The notes under the pieces are model-generated. The model did no database searches, was not told the origin of the DNA, and saw only the letters and a program-made list of their open reading frames with translations. A DNA stretch of 64,000 bases from Archilochus colubris (lineage: Eukaryota > Chordata > Aves > Apodiformes > Trochilidae), in the NCBI GenBank assembly GCA_023079485.1, contig CM041083.1, positions 158,294,552-158,358,551 of the forward strand, in the 5' to 3' direction. This document shows positions 46,057-58,114 of this stretch, one piece after another. Within the stretch, counting starts at the first letter, position 1, and each line of letters opens with the position of its first letter. The translations under genes were made by a program, and so were the position numbers.

Positions 46057-47069
46057 GAAGAGCAGAAGGGTGAAACCAGAGCTCTCCAGGATCCATAGGC
46101 TGCGAAGGAGATCCAAGCAGGCAAGAGGAACTTCATGCAGCTCAGGTGTGTAACAGGTTCTGCTGTCTGCCTTTTAAAGCTCTGAACACTGCTCTGCAGT
46201 TCTTTGGGAACTATTTCCAAGGTGCACAGATATGGTCCCAGAGAGGAAGCATGCACCTCCCTTGAAACTTCCCACTCCACTGCTGGCAGTTTTCACTGTG
46301 CACTTGCTGAAGCTCTGTTTGTGCAAGGCGGAGCACACGCCCCAGCAAGGTGACAGGACTCACCACCTTGGGCTCTTTGACCCAATGCAGGCCAGATTTT
46401 TGCTTGCTCTTTGGAAAAGAGCACATCCCATCTTCCAAGGGACTCCATGCCAAACCCTTCTGCCTGGCAAGGGGACACTTCACATGTTGGTCAATTTGCC
46501 AGGGTCTGAGGGTACCCCACGTCTTGAGAAGGAAGGGCCCAAAGCTGCACTGATGCTTCTGCCATTTTACTTGGGACTTCCTGAAGACTGGAAGACAAAG
46601 TCACTCTTGTTCCTGCTCTCCTGGTTTCTTCAGCACTTTCTGAATCTCTGCTTGTAGGTGCCGATATCCCTTGCTTGGATTCCCTGGATGAGCTCTGACA
46701 CCTGGGCCTCGAGGCGCAGGATGCAGCCCCAGCACCACCTCGGCGGCTGCAAGGAGAGACACCCGGTGCCCTTCTGCTCTGGCCAGCAAACTACTGCTAG
46801 GAAGGACTGCATTTATGCTGAACAGCCTGAGCTCCCTTTCCTCCCCTTAAGCCTGCAGAGATATAATCATATGAGTTCTTGTTTTGTCATTTTAGAATTT
46901 AGGAAAGAGTTGTTTCATGTTCATGTACCAGTTCTAGTTATCTCGTTTTGTTTTGTTCCACAAGATTAGTCTAGAGTGTATTTTGAGCTAGGATAGTGAA
47001 AAACCATAAAGAGTGACAAAGTCATTCTTTATGCTTTTTTGGATAGACTTTGTTACAAATGTAGTGTCT
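46057..47069. other. 3' flank of copy B with antisense coiled-coil-like fragments
   Basis: Probable 3' UTR and flank. On the minus strand, short conserved stretches with heptad character occur: RLEAQVSELIQGIQA and LQAEIQKVLKKP (about 46640-46745) and RLAQTELQQVHSENCQQW (about 46280-46335). They are in different frames and without clear splice sites, so no gene is called. The corresponding region of copy C is 58115-59089. Confidence 0.35.
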
Positions 47070-47237
47070 TAGGCTCCCTTTCCTCTCCTTAAGCCAATAT
47101 GGGAACAATTTTAGGAGTTCTGGTTTAGTTGTTTTTTAATTCAGAAAATAGTTGTTTCATGTTCTTTCAGCTGTTTGTTCCAATAATTTTAATATAGTTT
47201 TGATAATGTTAAGATTTCGAGTGTGCATTTAATCTCT

Positions 47238-47256
47238 TTTTTTTTTTTTTTTTAAA
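47238..47256. repeat. Poly-T tract differing between units
   Basis: About 19 T here; the corresponding site in unit C (about 59258-59270) is a short, interrupted T-rich sequence (CTCTTTGTTTTTG). It marks the edge of the near-identical block. Confidence 0.7.
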
Positions 47257-49484
47257 TAAGAACTCACTAACTGTTCCTTAGACATCCCCTCCCTTTCCCT
47301 GTTAAATTTTTGTCCTTTTGGCCCATCTCAAACCAAACTGGAAGACAGGAGGGAGTTTCAAAGACACTTGTGTTACCACCCTTGCAATGAACACTGTTGC
47401 CTGGGTGGAAAGGAGCTCCAGGCTACGGGCCCAGCTAAGAGAAATCTGAAGAACCTGTGGGTGCCTCAGCCCGTGCATTTGGCTAAGAGAAGGACAGCAC
47501 TGCTGCCTCTTGTTGTCTTGGGGTGCACTGGGGATGTGAAGAAGTGCTGGGGTTATTATGATGGGGTGGAGGCTGGGTGAAATATCTGTGTCCATCCATT
47601 CAGAGAGGAACTGCACCTTAAAAAAATGCAAACACTTTTTAGTTAAAATATTTTTTATTTGCATTTCTAAGTATATATGGCTTTCTGGAAGTTCTTTGTG
47701 TTTCTTTACAGAAATAAAGTGTCAAATATATGTATGACGAGTCTCAGGCTTTGTATGAGTTCCTTTCTCTCTCCTCCTCTGTGTTTCACTTCTCTGCCTC
47801 CCTGATATTTGGCTGTCCAGGAAGACAGAACGGTTATGCAAGGGTTGCTCTTCTATAAGACTTTTGTTTCTCCCAGTATTTTTTTTTTTTTAAATGGGAA
47901 ACCTGTGAAGAAACCTGCATCCCAGAGAAGCTCTTAAGAAGGAGAAAGAACTGAGGATGTAATTGCTTCTTCTGATTTGGGAAAGAAAATCACTACTTTC
48001 TTGCCCACCAAAGAGGCTACTAGTCAATATTTCTTTTACCTTGCTATGCTTTCATACTTCATCACCTTCAGTGTGAAAGGCCTAAACCTCTTGGCTACGT
48101 TATCATACCATACCCTGTTAAGAAGAGAAAAGTACAGAGATCCTCAGGGAGCTGCTATTTGTAGAAAGAAGATTTTTTTCTTGTCAGCTGGAGGATAGAA
48201 ATAACTGCTAAGTTACCAAGAGGAGAGACACTTCAAATCTCACCTGAAATGTAGCTGATGAGTTGAAAATTATTCTCTATCATCTGGCAAAAATGGGGAA
48301 GACTCCTTTTTTCCTCAGGAGAATAAACCAAAACCAAAACCAAAGAAACCCCAAAAACCAAGATGATGATATATGAGAACTAATGTTCCCATGCCATTAC
48401 TTCATCAAGGGACAGCAAGACAAGGACAGCAAGGGAGCTGAAACATGTTCCTTCATCCCTATGCATGTTTTCTTCCTACTGGAGAAAACTGCATCATCAT
48501 GACCACTGTGGCCATGGTGCCCACTCAGTGGTCGTGCTCTGCATTATGCTAAGGACTAGATGCCTGTGAAATGTGCAGTTCTGATTTTCTTACTGAAAAT
48601 AAGCACACAGTAAACATGACTCACAGCTCTTTCTTCTGGCTTGAAATCTGTGTGTGTTCCCCACGTGCTGAGAGAGGAAGGGTGTCTGGGAAATGGGTGC
48701 TGGCACTATCACACCCAACATCAGCAAAGATCCTGGGTGCTGCTTGCACAAGTCCATTCAGTCTTCTCATCCTGGCCCCATCCATTCCAGTGACCATGGA
48801 AACCTTCTTGCCAATATAAAATAGGAGGTACCTCCTCAGAGAGGTCTCATGCAAAGAGACCTCTCCTCCTCTCTCAGCTGAGATGGGAGGAGTTACAATG
48901 CTGTGAGGAGCTCTTGCCCATCAGTCCTTTTCCAGGCAGTTCACTAACACCAGACTTTCCCCATCTGCATTGGGCTAGAGAGCATCTCATGATCAGGACT
49001 TGCACTCTGCACAGATGTACAATGATCCTGGTTAGATTTTTTCACACAAAAAGCCACCTGAACTTGTCCTTACAACCTTTTAAAGTGGATTGATAAGATT
49101 GCAGGCACTCATTAGTTTCCAACTTACAAGGGCTCACTCAAATTTCTGCTCAGATCAGACAAAGAGAGGCTCTGATCTGAGCTCCCATATCTGAGACGTT
49201 TTCTGTTTCATTCCAGAGAGACAGAATGTGTTGTTTTGTGTATTTTTTTTTATGCTTGGGTTTTTTTTTCAATGTGACCCAATAGTCTTAAAAAGGAAAC
49301 AGTTTTAAAACAAAAAGTTCTTATTCATGTGAAAACTTAATGCAAGAAGTAAGGATATTTAAATATAGGGAGTCTATAGATCTGCATGAAATGAGGGAGG
49401 TGATGACATGTTTCAAAACACACTGCTCCATGATGGAAGAAGAAGATTTGCACTGTCAACCTCACAGAGACACAGATACCCATC

Positions 49485-49580
49485 CAGGTGGGTTCTGAAA
49501 GTCTCCAGAGAAGGAGACTCCACAGCCTCTCTGGGCAGCCTGTGCCAGTACTCTGTCACCCACAGCAGTGTTAATCATGT
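49485..49580 (-). repeat. CR1 fragment in spacer
   Basis: CATCCAGGTGGGTTCTGAAAGTCTCCAGAGAAGGAGACTCCACAGCCTCTCTGGGCAGCCTGTGCCAGTACTCTGTCACCC is a CR1 segment in minus orientation, duplicated at 61500-61595. Confidence 0.8.
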
Positions 49581-50192
49581 TTCCTGTTGATGTAACTGCA
49601 TGCAAGCAGTCTGTTTGGGATCTAACTTCAGCTTTCAAGCTTTATATCGTGTCATTTGTCTTATGCTTTACGAGTGTTTATTTGATTTGAAATGCCCAGG
49701 CTGTTGAACAGTTGTATGAACACACTGTATGAACAGTTCCTTCCCAGGAGAAGGTTCTTTCGTTGCTTTTTGAAGAGGAGTTTGGGTTCAGCTTGTGCAT
49801 TGGCATGTAGGACACTGCAGCGGGACAGTACTCCCTGTATTCCTAAAGAAAGAACTGGGACAGTGGCCCAAAGCGGGTGCTTGTTACAGCTGTGTCATCC
49901 TCACCCCTATCCTGTGCATGGCTTTGGACATCATATGGTGCTTCACAGGAGGCTGGTGGGTCCTACTCATCTGACCTCCCACCAGCTGAAAGGCAAGTGG
50001 AAGTAAAGCTCTGGAGAGCCAGTCTGAAGGACCATCAAAACTTGATAAAAATTATGGTAAAAGGATCCATGAACATTAAGAGACTGAGTGATAAAAGGAT
50101 CCATGAACCTGTCACCAGTGTCACTCTGTCACCATGCTCTCTCTTTTCTTTCTATAGGAATGAACTGTGATTTTTTAATAGGTAGCAAACCA

Positions 50193-50208
50193 ATGAGAGA
50201 GAGAGAGA
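50193..50208. repeat. (GA)n microsatellite
   Basis: GAGAGAGAGAGAGAAA; the same length is seen in the duplicated spacer near 62208. Confidence 0.7.
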
Positions 50209-50589
50209 GAAACAAGCTGTTTGTTACAAAATGTCAATAAAACATCAGATTAACTCCTGCTCCTCCAAACAAAAATACTTGGTGGTCTAAGTCCCAGCAG
50301 GTGGCTTCCTCACATGGGAAAAGTAATGTTCTGTATCTTTGCTACTATACTCTTAGTCTTGTAATGTCTGAGTATTCAGTGCCTCAAGCCCACCCCACCT
50401 CCTTCCTTAGACCCACAGTACCTCCCTGTCAGTGCTCCCTCCAACAGTTCTTTTCATCTCTTCCCTTTTCAAGACATCTATTTTCCATCTCTTTCTTCTC
50501 TTTCTCATCTTCCTCTTCTCTTGGACAAACTAAGCTTGCTTCTTGAAAATTAACTTGCCTTCCCTTCTGTTACTATCCACCCTGGGGTC

Positions 50590-51090
50590 GATGTAATTTA
50601 TTATTCAGATTGTGCAAGAACAAAGTTCAGCCACGAGGGGTTGGGTACAGGTAGAAAGTTTTATTGGGTGGACAGCAAATAGCACAAGCAATATGATGTG
50701 ACCCAGTGAAATTTGGCAAGGCTGTTGTGAGAAAGAGAGAGAGAGAATGAAACAGAGAGGGGGAGAGACAGAGAAAGGTGAGTTCCACTGCAGGCCCCCC
50801 CTAGCTGCTTTTGGAAGATGGGGGATCCTGCCCCGCAGTGCTTCGTGCCCACACGGCCACGGACTCCCTGCCCATGGGCAGCTGTCCCCAGGGCCTGGTC
50901 TTTGCTGGGTGCTCCTGCCCAGTCCTGTGGACGTGTTACTGCCTCGCTTCACGGGGCTGCTGCTCTTCACCACCATCATCACACCCATGGGGATCTACGC
51001 CCTGTTCCCCCTCTGCCTGGACACCCACCAGCTCCTGATTCTTCCCGGTCAGGAGTTTCAGCAGGGAGTTCACAGACTCCATGGAGGAGC
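50590..51090 (-). mobile_element. Possible LTR-like sequence ending next to the minisatellite
   Basis: On the minus strand, CACCCAATAAAACTTTCTACCTG (50650-50675) resembles the polyadenylation region of an LTR, preceded by GC-rich, regulatory-like sequence. There is no paired LTR, no coding region and no clear ends, so this is a weak call. It is duplicated at 62605-63105. Confidence 0.3.
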
Positions 51091-51109
51091 TGATAGTCCA
51101 TAGAGAGTG

Positions 51110-51645
51110 CAGGGAGGGCAGTGATATAAAGCAGGGCAAGGAGAGAAGGGGCTCCTTGGTGCTCTTGGGGACCCTCAGCTCCTTGTTTGACACCCTTGAC
51201 AGGGAAGCACCCAGTGTATCAGCTGAGTTAAACCTCTTAATGAGGGGGAGTGAAATAAAAACTCCTTGGTGGTTTTCAGGTCCTTCAGCTCCCTGTTTGA
51301 CAGCCTGGGCAGGGAGACACAGGGTATCACAGGAGCTGAACGCCTTAAAGCAGGGCCAGGAGAGAAGGAAATCCTTGGTGGTCTTTGGGGCCCTCAGCCC
51401 ACTGCTTGATACTCTGGACAGGGAGCTCAGGGTATCAGCAGAGTTAAACCTCTTAATGAGGGGCAGTGAGACAAGGAGATTCTTGGGGATCTTTTGGGCC
51501 TCAGCTCCCTGTTGGACAGCCCAGGCAGGGAGCCCAGGGTATCACAGGAGCTGAATCTCTTAATGGGGGAGATGGAGAGAAGGAGGTTCTTGGTGTGTTA
51601 GGGGTCCTTCAGCTCCCTGTTTGACACTGGGCTCTCAGACTCGGA
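51110..51645 (+). repeat. Minisatellite, period 107-108 bp, about five copies
   Basis: Successive copies start with GTATCA(C/G)...GAG(C/T)T(A/G)AA at about 51216, 51323, 51431 and 51539. Each contains TCCTTGGTGGTCTTTGGGGCCCTCAGCTCCCTGTTTGACAGCCTGGACAGGGAG in diverged form. Because the period is a multiple of three, one plus-strand frame stays open from 51081 to 51554, encoding repeats with a core like VSAELNLLMRGSE. Coding function is not supported otherwise. Confidence 0.82.
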
Positions 51646-52544
51646 GAGAGGTGGAACACAGAGGGGTCTATCCCCTCCCATTCCCTGCCCATACTCCACG
51701 AAGCTCAGACAGAACCCAGCCCCTCCTCTCTCTCTCCCGCTCCTCGCTTCGCTGCTGTTCCCCCGCGCTCTTTCACCACCATCTCTCCACCTGCTCTCCA
51801 GAATCCACATCCATCGTGTGCTGGGAAGAGCCGTGGAGCCCTCTCCTGAGTCGGCCCTGCTGCAAGGGGCCCTGGGGCACCTATCCCTGCCAGCATCGAG
51901 ATGGGGCTGTGATTTGTAGTTGTGTACATGTGAATTTTTGCTCCTTAGCCCACACCAGGTAAACTGTAAAAACTGCAGTGGCAGCACTGAGGGTTGCTGC
52001 AATTATATCTGAAACATATATTGGCAAAGAGGAAATTTACAAATGGTAAATTTGTAAATTTGAAAGCACTGGAAAATTGGAAAAAGGAAGAATAAAACAA
52101 TAAATAAATAAAAAATTGTCCTTTCTGAAATTTTCATGAAATCATGCAAAAGCAAAAAACTCAGACACCATGACAAAACATTTCCTACCAGCTCATCAGC
52201 TCTGGTTGTTCAGCTGATGGTAAGCATCCAGAGGAAACTACTTGAAGATTCATTTAGAAACCAGAAAACTGAACAGCCAGGAGGGATAATGTATACAATG
52301 TGTAACTTCAATGACATTTCCTGTCACTGAGGTGGATTTCAAAGAAGCCTCTCTTACCACCACCACCACCTTAAAAAAAAAAAAAAAAAAGCCACCAACA
52401 AAAACCTTCCTGGTTATGTACCTACATCTTATAATGAAAAAATAGGTGATAATGTCTTTCCGCTACTACATTGTTCTATAACTGAGAATTAGGATGTGTT
52501 ACATTTCTATTGCAAATGCAGTGAGGAAAAAAAAAGGAGAAAAG

Positions 52545-52925
52545 AGTTTGAGGCCAGGTGAGACGTACTCTGTGGTAATCCGTCTGATTTTATTCATCAG
52601 CAGTGCTCTTTTATACTGCAGAGGGTTGTAAAAGCCAGATACAAGAAAAAAATGACCATGGCTTTTCCAACTACAGACATTGCTTACAAGACACAGCACT
52701 CTCCCACACTGGCACATCCTGGGTAAGGCCAAAAGTTGATAGAATGCATAATCCCTTTGTTCAGAGAAGGTGTCCTCCAGATTCCTTACTATCTTACCTG
52801 GCAATGAGCCTCGCCTCATCTTTATTTTTCTGGCAGCAGGCCTTGTCTCGTTGCTATCTTTGGTTGGCCTTGCTTTGCAGCATGGGACCCTGCCTTTTCA
52901 CTAGCTCTCAGGTACTCTAGGTTTT
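52545..52925 (-). mobile_element. Probable solo LTR
   Basis: On the minus strand a TATAAAA (52609-52615) is followed by an AATAAA (52588-52593) and GC-rich sequence, the LTR layout. No internal retroviral genes adjoin. It lies just before the start of unit C; its counterpart would lie beyond the right edge. Confidence 0.5.
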
Positions 52926-53519
52926 TTCTCAATTCTTTCCTGAGCGAATTCTGTTAAAAAAAATAGAATCTTTTTGTCTATTGGGGAGACTTTTAGTGCT
53001 AAAATGTCTTCCTGAGATGTCAAAGATCAGAAATATCAGCTATGTTTTTCTCATTTGCTTCCTGTTGGTCACAACCATCTGCAGACAATAGATGTCAAGT
53101 CAGTCTCCCCCACTATACCCATTGCTGGGTTGTGATACAATTTGGCACAGATTTTTAGCTCAACTGCACAAAGTAATGCTGGGCCACACCCCTTCAGATT
53201 GATACAGGGTAGCAGCACCTGCAGGGGAGCAATACACAAAATCTGGCAGTTTTCATTAGTAAGGAAAGGAAAACCGCAAGCATTTTGGAAATGAGAATGT
53301 AGTGTGGAATTTGACTGACAAAGGGATGCTCCAGTTCCTTTTCAACAGAAAGATATCCTGCGATCTCAAACATAAGCAAGTCCTAAGTAAGGAGGCACTT
53401 CTGAGGTGGAAAAAAGCAGATGTAACAGAATGGAGAAAATAAAACATTGCAATAAAACATTGTTTCTAAAAGAAGACTATTTTTTAGGTCCAGTATAGAC
53501 CGTTAACTAATTCTTCTGC

Positions 53520-53890
53520 AGTAACAAGCTGGAGAACAAGAGGGAGAGGGCCTCAAGTCTTGCCACAGTTTTGCACAGTTTGTTCCAAGGAAGCATTTTT
53601 CACCAAAAGATATTTCAGACACTGGAAAAGGCTTCCCAGGCAGGTACTGGAGTCATCCCTGGAGGTATTTGAAATGCGTGTTCCTTGTGCTCAGAGACAT
53701 GGGTTAGTGGTAGACTGGGCACTGGGCTGGGTTAAGCCAGTTGGAGTTGATGATCCTCAAAGTCTTTTTCCAGCCAACATGGTTCTAAAGCTGATCAGTT
53801 TAAAGCTGTCCCTGATCAGTTCAGGATGATTGGACTATGTCACCTTTAAAGGTCCCTTCCAACCCAGTGCATTCCATTGGTTCCACGGTT
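53520..53890 (+). repeat. CR1-like 3' sequence upstream of copy C
   Basis: Homologous to 41480-41850, with more substitutions than seen in the genes or the spacers. Confidence 0.72.
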
Positions 53891-54136
53891 CCATGGTTCT
53901 GTTTTCCAAGGGCTCTGTTGAGCCGTTGGGGTCCCAGTGGTGACACCCCTGGCAACGGGCACAGTGCCTGCAGAGAGAGTGTTGTGCAGGCAGGGAGCAG
54001 CACTTCGGAGAGCCACGCTCTTGCCCAGCATCTCTCTGTGGCTTTGCAACCCCCTTGGCAGCCTCGCTTGGGCCATTGGGCACTGCCCTCAGCCCACCAG
54101 TGTGTCCCAGGCGAGGCTTTTCCCAACGCTTTTAGG

Positions 54137-57100
54137 ATGGGACAGCTGAACTGCAGCCATGGCTCCAGGTAGGCTCCCCCTGTGACCTGGGAAGACACTG
54201 GCACAGCCCTTGGGGCCCCGCAGCAGCCGCCTCCCTCATGCCCGACACCGTCTGCTCTGCAGGAGCAAGCGGGAGCGCGTGCCCATCCGCTCCCTCGAGG
54301 TGCTGCTCCGCCAGCGCATGAGGGTGACCCTGGGCCGTGAGACGAGGGAAAGGGACCTCTTCCTCTTGAGCGATGTTTTGATCATCGCCAAGCCCAAGTA
54401 AGGCTCCTGGAGCCCATCTGCATTTGCTCCCAAGCCCTGCTCCTGGCACAGGGCACAAGGGCAGGGACAGCCAAGGAGCAGCCATGGGGCCACTGGCACC
54501 CTGCTGGGGGATGCGCTCATGGCCATGCCCGTGGCAGGAGGATGCCAGAGGGGAGCCCCCGGGCTGGGCTGCCTCTGGGTCACTGCTTGTCACTCTTCTT
54601 TGCAGACGTGGTGGAGCCCCGCGCCCCAAGCTTGTCCTGGCCCTGGACCAGCTCCAGGTGCTGTGCGGCAGCACAGGGGCAGCCGGGGACGGAGCTCAAG
54701 AGGAAGAAGGGGAGAACAGCAACTCCCTTGTCCTCACTTGGTCTCACGGCTCCTGCATCGTCACCTTCCCGTGAGTCTGGCTGACACGTCCTGTCCCACG
54801 GGGCTTTGTCCTGCCTCTGTGGCCTTCCCTACGGGACAGGGCTGTGCCTGCACCTGCCCCTGCCCCCAGCAGGTGCAGTGGGACACTTGGGCTGTTTCTT
54901 TCTGCAGCTCCTGGATGCTGAAGGAGCTCTGGGTCAGCGCCTTCCTTGGGTAAGCTCTGCCTGGCAGTGAAGCCTTGGGTGGACGTGGTCACGTCCTGGG
55001 GGGAATTTGCACCTGCAGCTGTACCATGACAAAACAGTGGTCCCTGCTCTGGGGACAGATGCCCCCATGCCTGTGGTCAGCTCTTGAGTGGGCAGAGCTG
55101 GCTGAGCTGCTTCACGTGGCTATGGGACTCCAGCTTACTCCCAGCCCTGTCATCACCACTGCCACTGCTCTGTGCTTCGCTTCTGAGTGCCACCTCTCTG
55201 CTTCTTGGGAGTGCTCCCCGGGCTGGCAGGACAGGGAAAAGGTGTGTCTCACACAGCTCTTGGTCTGCCTCTTGCCCACACACAGTATACCAGAAGAAGG
55301 AGAGGGACCCAAGGTGACCCAGCTGCCCTCCATCAATCTCCTGCTGAAGGTGCTGAGTGGCTTCAATGCTGTGAGTGTCCCTCCTGTCTCCCCTATGTCC
55401 CCAGGTGCTACACCATCCTCGCCAGTGCACTGGGTGCATTGCTTCTCACCTTCTGCTCTCTTCCCCTTGCCCAGGAGAAGACACTCAACACCAGCAGGCT
55501 GGAGAGGCTGCTGGAGGAGCAGGCAAAGGTCTGGATGGGTTGGGGAGGGATGTCAGCTGTCCCCACCTCTCTCCCACACAGGGCCAGGGACTGATGAAGT
55601 TCCCTGATGGCCCTTTCTGCTCTGGGGCTGCTCAGTAAGCACAGCACATTTCTTGCAGGCTGGTGCAGAGCAGCAGCCACCTCCCATCCCCTCTGGCAGT
55701 GGAGGGAAAGACGATCATGCGGCTGGTGAGTTTGGAGCAGACAGACGCAGGGTGGCCCTTCTCTCCACGGCCCCATCCCCACGGCCCTGCAGCAGCAGCA
55801 GAGAGCTGCCCAGCCAGGCCCCTTCTTCCCAAACGCTGCCTCTCCCCTGCTCTGGGTGAGGGGTGGTAGGAGAGCGCTGCGAGGGGCTCTGGGATCAGCA
55901 GTTCCCAGTGCTTCTCCTCCAGGGCTCTTTGCTCTCTTTCCCTTGGCAGCAGGCGGGACCTGCAGGTGGAGGTGGGGGCTGCCCCGGCTCTTTGGGCGGC
56001 GAGGGACCTCGGCCACTGCAGAGGCGCCCAAAGGCAGCAGTACCTGCCTGGCAGCCCCAGGCTGGGGCTCTGGCAGCAGTGCTGCTCTCTTTGGGCAGCC
56101 CTTGGCAGCTCTCTGCAGCCAGGACGGCACGCTGCCCCAGCCCATCCAGGTGAGCAAGCCTGGCCAGAGGATCCCCGTCCATCCCTCTGGCTCCTCTGCA
56201 AAGGTGGTGTCCCCAGCAGAAGGTACCAAGATCTCTCCTGCCCACGGTCCCCCCTCCAGCCATCTCTCCCTCTTAGCCCAGCGCAGCCCAGCCAGAGCTG
56301 CCCAGCTCTGTTCACACTCGCTCCTGCCCCTCAGGAAGGTTCCCCTGCTCCAGGGCCTGTCTCCAGCCCAGCAACTCTCTCCTCTTTCCTCTTCTCTCCC
56401 CTGCTGCAGGACCTGCTGGCTCTCCTGCACCAGCAAGGGCCATCCACGGAGGGGATCTTCCGGCTGGCGGCTGATAAGCGTGCCTGCCGCCAGCTGAGAA
56501 AGGCCCTCAACAACGGAGCAGAAGTCCCCCTCAGGAGCCATCCTGTGCACCTGCTGGCTGCCATCTTGAAGGTGAGCAATGCTGAGATGGAGCCCAGCAG
56601 CTCCTGGCTCTTTGGATGCTGATGGGCACCTGCCAGACCTGCAGCCCAAAGCCGGGAGCCTGCTCAGAGTCGGCCAGAGCACTGGGGATGCTGCCTGTGC
56701 TCCCTCCGGGCAGCGGTGGCCAAAGCCTCAGCCTCAGCCACAGCCCTTGGCATTGCAGGACTTCCTCCGCGACATCCCCTCCAAGCTCCTCGAGGAAGAG
56801 CTCTATGAGGAGTGGATGAGAGCCCTGCAGAAGACCAGCAGGCAGGAGGGGCTGGCAGCACTGAAGGAGTGAGTGTGGCGAGCAGCCTGCCTGCTCCCTC
56901 CACAGGGACTGCAGAGGCAGGGACTTGCCTGGAGAGCGATGGCCTCGTGGCCAAAGCTGTGTTTTCTGTCAGCCACCTCTTCTCTTGCTGCTGTGGGCTG
57001 CGGGTGGGGGGAAGGAGCATAGGGCACAGGGAAGCCTTTCTCTCCTGGCATCTCTTCCCAGAGGCAGTGGGGCTGCTCCAGGCAGGGAATGTTGGCAGAA

Positions 57101-58114
57101 GAGCAGGGAGGGCTATCTCAGCAGAGGTGGCCACTCTGCTGTAGCCCATGCCTGGCCAGGGAGCCTTCCCTTGGCTGCTCCAAGCTGAGTTGAGGCTGGG
57201 AGAGTTGTGTGGCTGACGACATCTCCTTTGGTAATGTTGTGTTCCTGCTCCTCAGGGTGGCCAGCAAGTTGCCTGAGGCCAACCTCCAGCTCCTCAGGAG
57301 CTTGCTGGCCCTGCTTGGAGACATCAGGAGGCATGCAGACACCACCCGCATGACTGCTGGCCACCTGGCCATCTGCCTGGGGCCAAGCCTCCTCAGCCCA
57401 CCCCAGGAGCAGACCCTTCCCCTGGATGTGCTGCTGCAGGTGACAGGGAAGGTACGTTGTGTTCCCCAGGCAGCCCCAGGCTTCTGGGCACACCTGAGCT
57501 TGGCTGCTGAGAGGCACCTGGCTGCCTCCTCTCTTCAGGAAAGGCTGTGTTGGAGCTGCTGCTCAGAGCAGCCCCACAGCTGCAGCTTTGTGTTCAGAAG
57601 CCAGGTGAGCAGGGATGGGAATGGCATTTTTTGAGACAGATCCTGGAAACACTGGAAACCACTGCTTTTTTCCATGCAGGTGATGCAGCTGGTGGAGTTC
57701 CTCATTGACCACCACAGGGAACTCTTTGAGGAGGAGGAGGCTGCTGCACTGGAGGCAGAAGGAGAAACATCAGAGGTATGTGAGGTTCCCAAACAGCATG
57801 ACAGGAAAAGCCTCCACCCTCAGCAAGTGGGCCTGCTGCCCCAGGGACAAGCGAGAACATCCAGCAGCCTGCAGCTCTGCACAAGTGCAGGTTGATAAGG
57901 CTGATGCATGTTAGCCATAACACTTGGTGGGGTGATCCCACTGGAACTGACTCGGCTTAGCTGAGCAAACTCATCCAAGGGATCTCTGTGTTAGGCAGCA
58001 GTCAGGCAGGTAGGTCCTCCCTAGCTGTTAACTTCAGCACTTCCATTGCAGGTGCCTGCACTCTCCTCAGAAAGCCAGCATGTGGAGAGTCAGGCACCAC
58101 AGGAGACTGGGTGA
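54137..58114 (+). CDS. Copy C: TAGAP/ARHGAP20-like PH-RhoGAP protein, intact, 468 aa
   Basis: Thirteen exons: 54137-54168, 54263-54397, 54606-54770, 54908-54949, 55286-55370, 55475-55528, 55659-55725, 55950-56149, 56410-56571, 56759-56868, 57256-57451, 57680-57775, 58052-58114. Exon lengths equal those of copy B except exon 12, which is 6 nt longer and gives two extra Glu in an acidic run. The full frame is open (1,407 nt). Domain order is the same: PH-like, linker, RhoGAP with GIFR and the His-for-Asn change. Substitutions relative to B include GTCR(W) for GSRR(R) in the linker and NNGAEVPLR for DSGAEVPLG after the arginine finger. The gene lies about 8 kb downstream of copy B in the same orientation. 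Intactness of both copies suggests each may make protein. The exact start exon and whether exon 13 is terminal (a GGTGAG donor overlaps the stop) remain open. Confidence 0.85.

Larger units (their letters stand above)
47070..51980. repeat. Near-identical inter-gene spacer, first copy
   Basis: This matches 59090-63995. From about 47462 to 51046 I see no substitution in aligned blocks and one single-base homopolymer length difference at the poly-T near 47880. A few differences occur before 47460, and a handful cluster in the minisatellite part after 51046. No gene is recognised; short reading frames are duplicated along with the DNA. Confidence 0.85.
41172..53210 (+). repeat. Tandem array unit B (about 12.04 kb)
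   Basis: The sequence from 41172 onward is repeated from about 53211. The offset is 12,039-12,058 bp through the gene and 12,015-12,016 bp in the downstream spacer. The unit holds an upstream CR1-like segment, a PH-RhoGAP gene, an AT-rich spacer, a 108-bp minisatellite and a solo LTR. Confidence 0.9.

Noticed and set aside
50819..51103. Duplicated frames next to the minisatellite (for example 50747-51103, with a membrane-like Leu-rich stretch)
   Set aside because: The same frames recur at 62762-63118 only because the DNA was duplicated almost without change. No homologue or splice structure is recognised.
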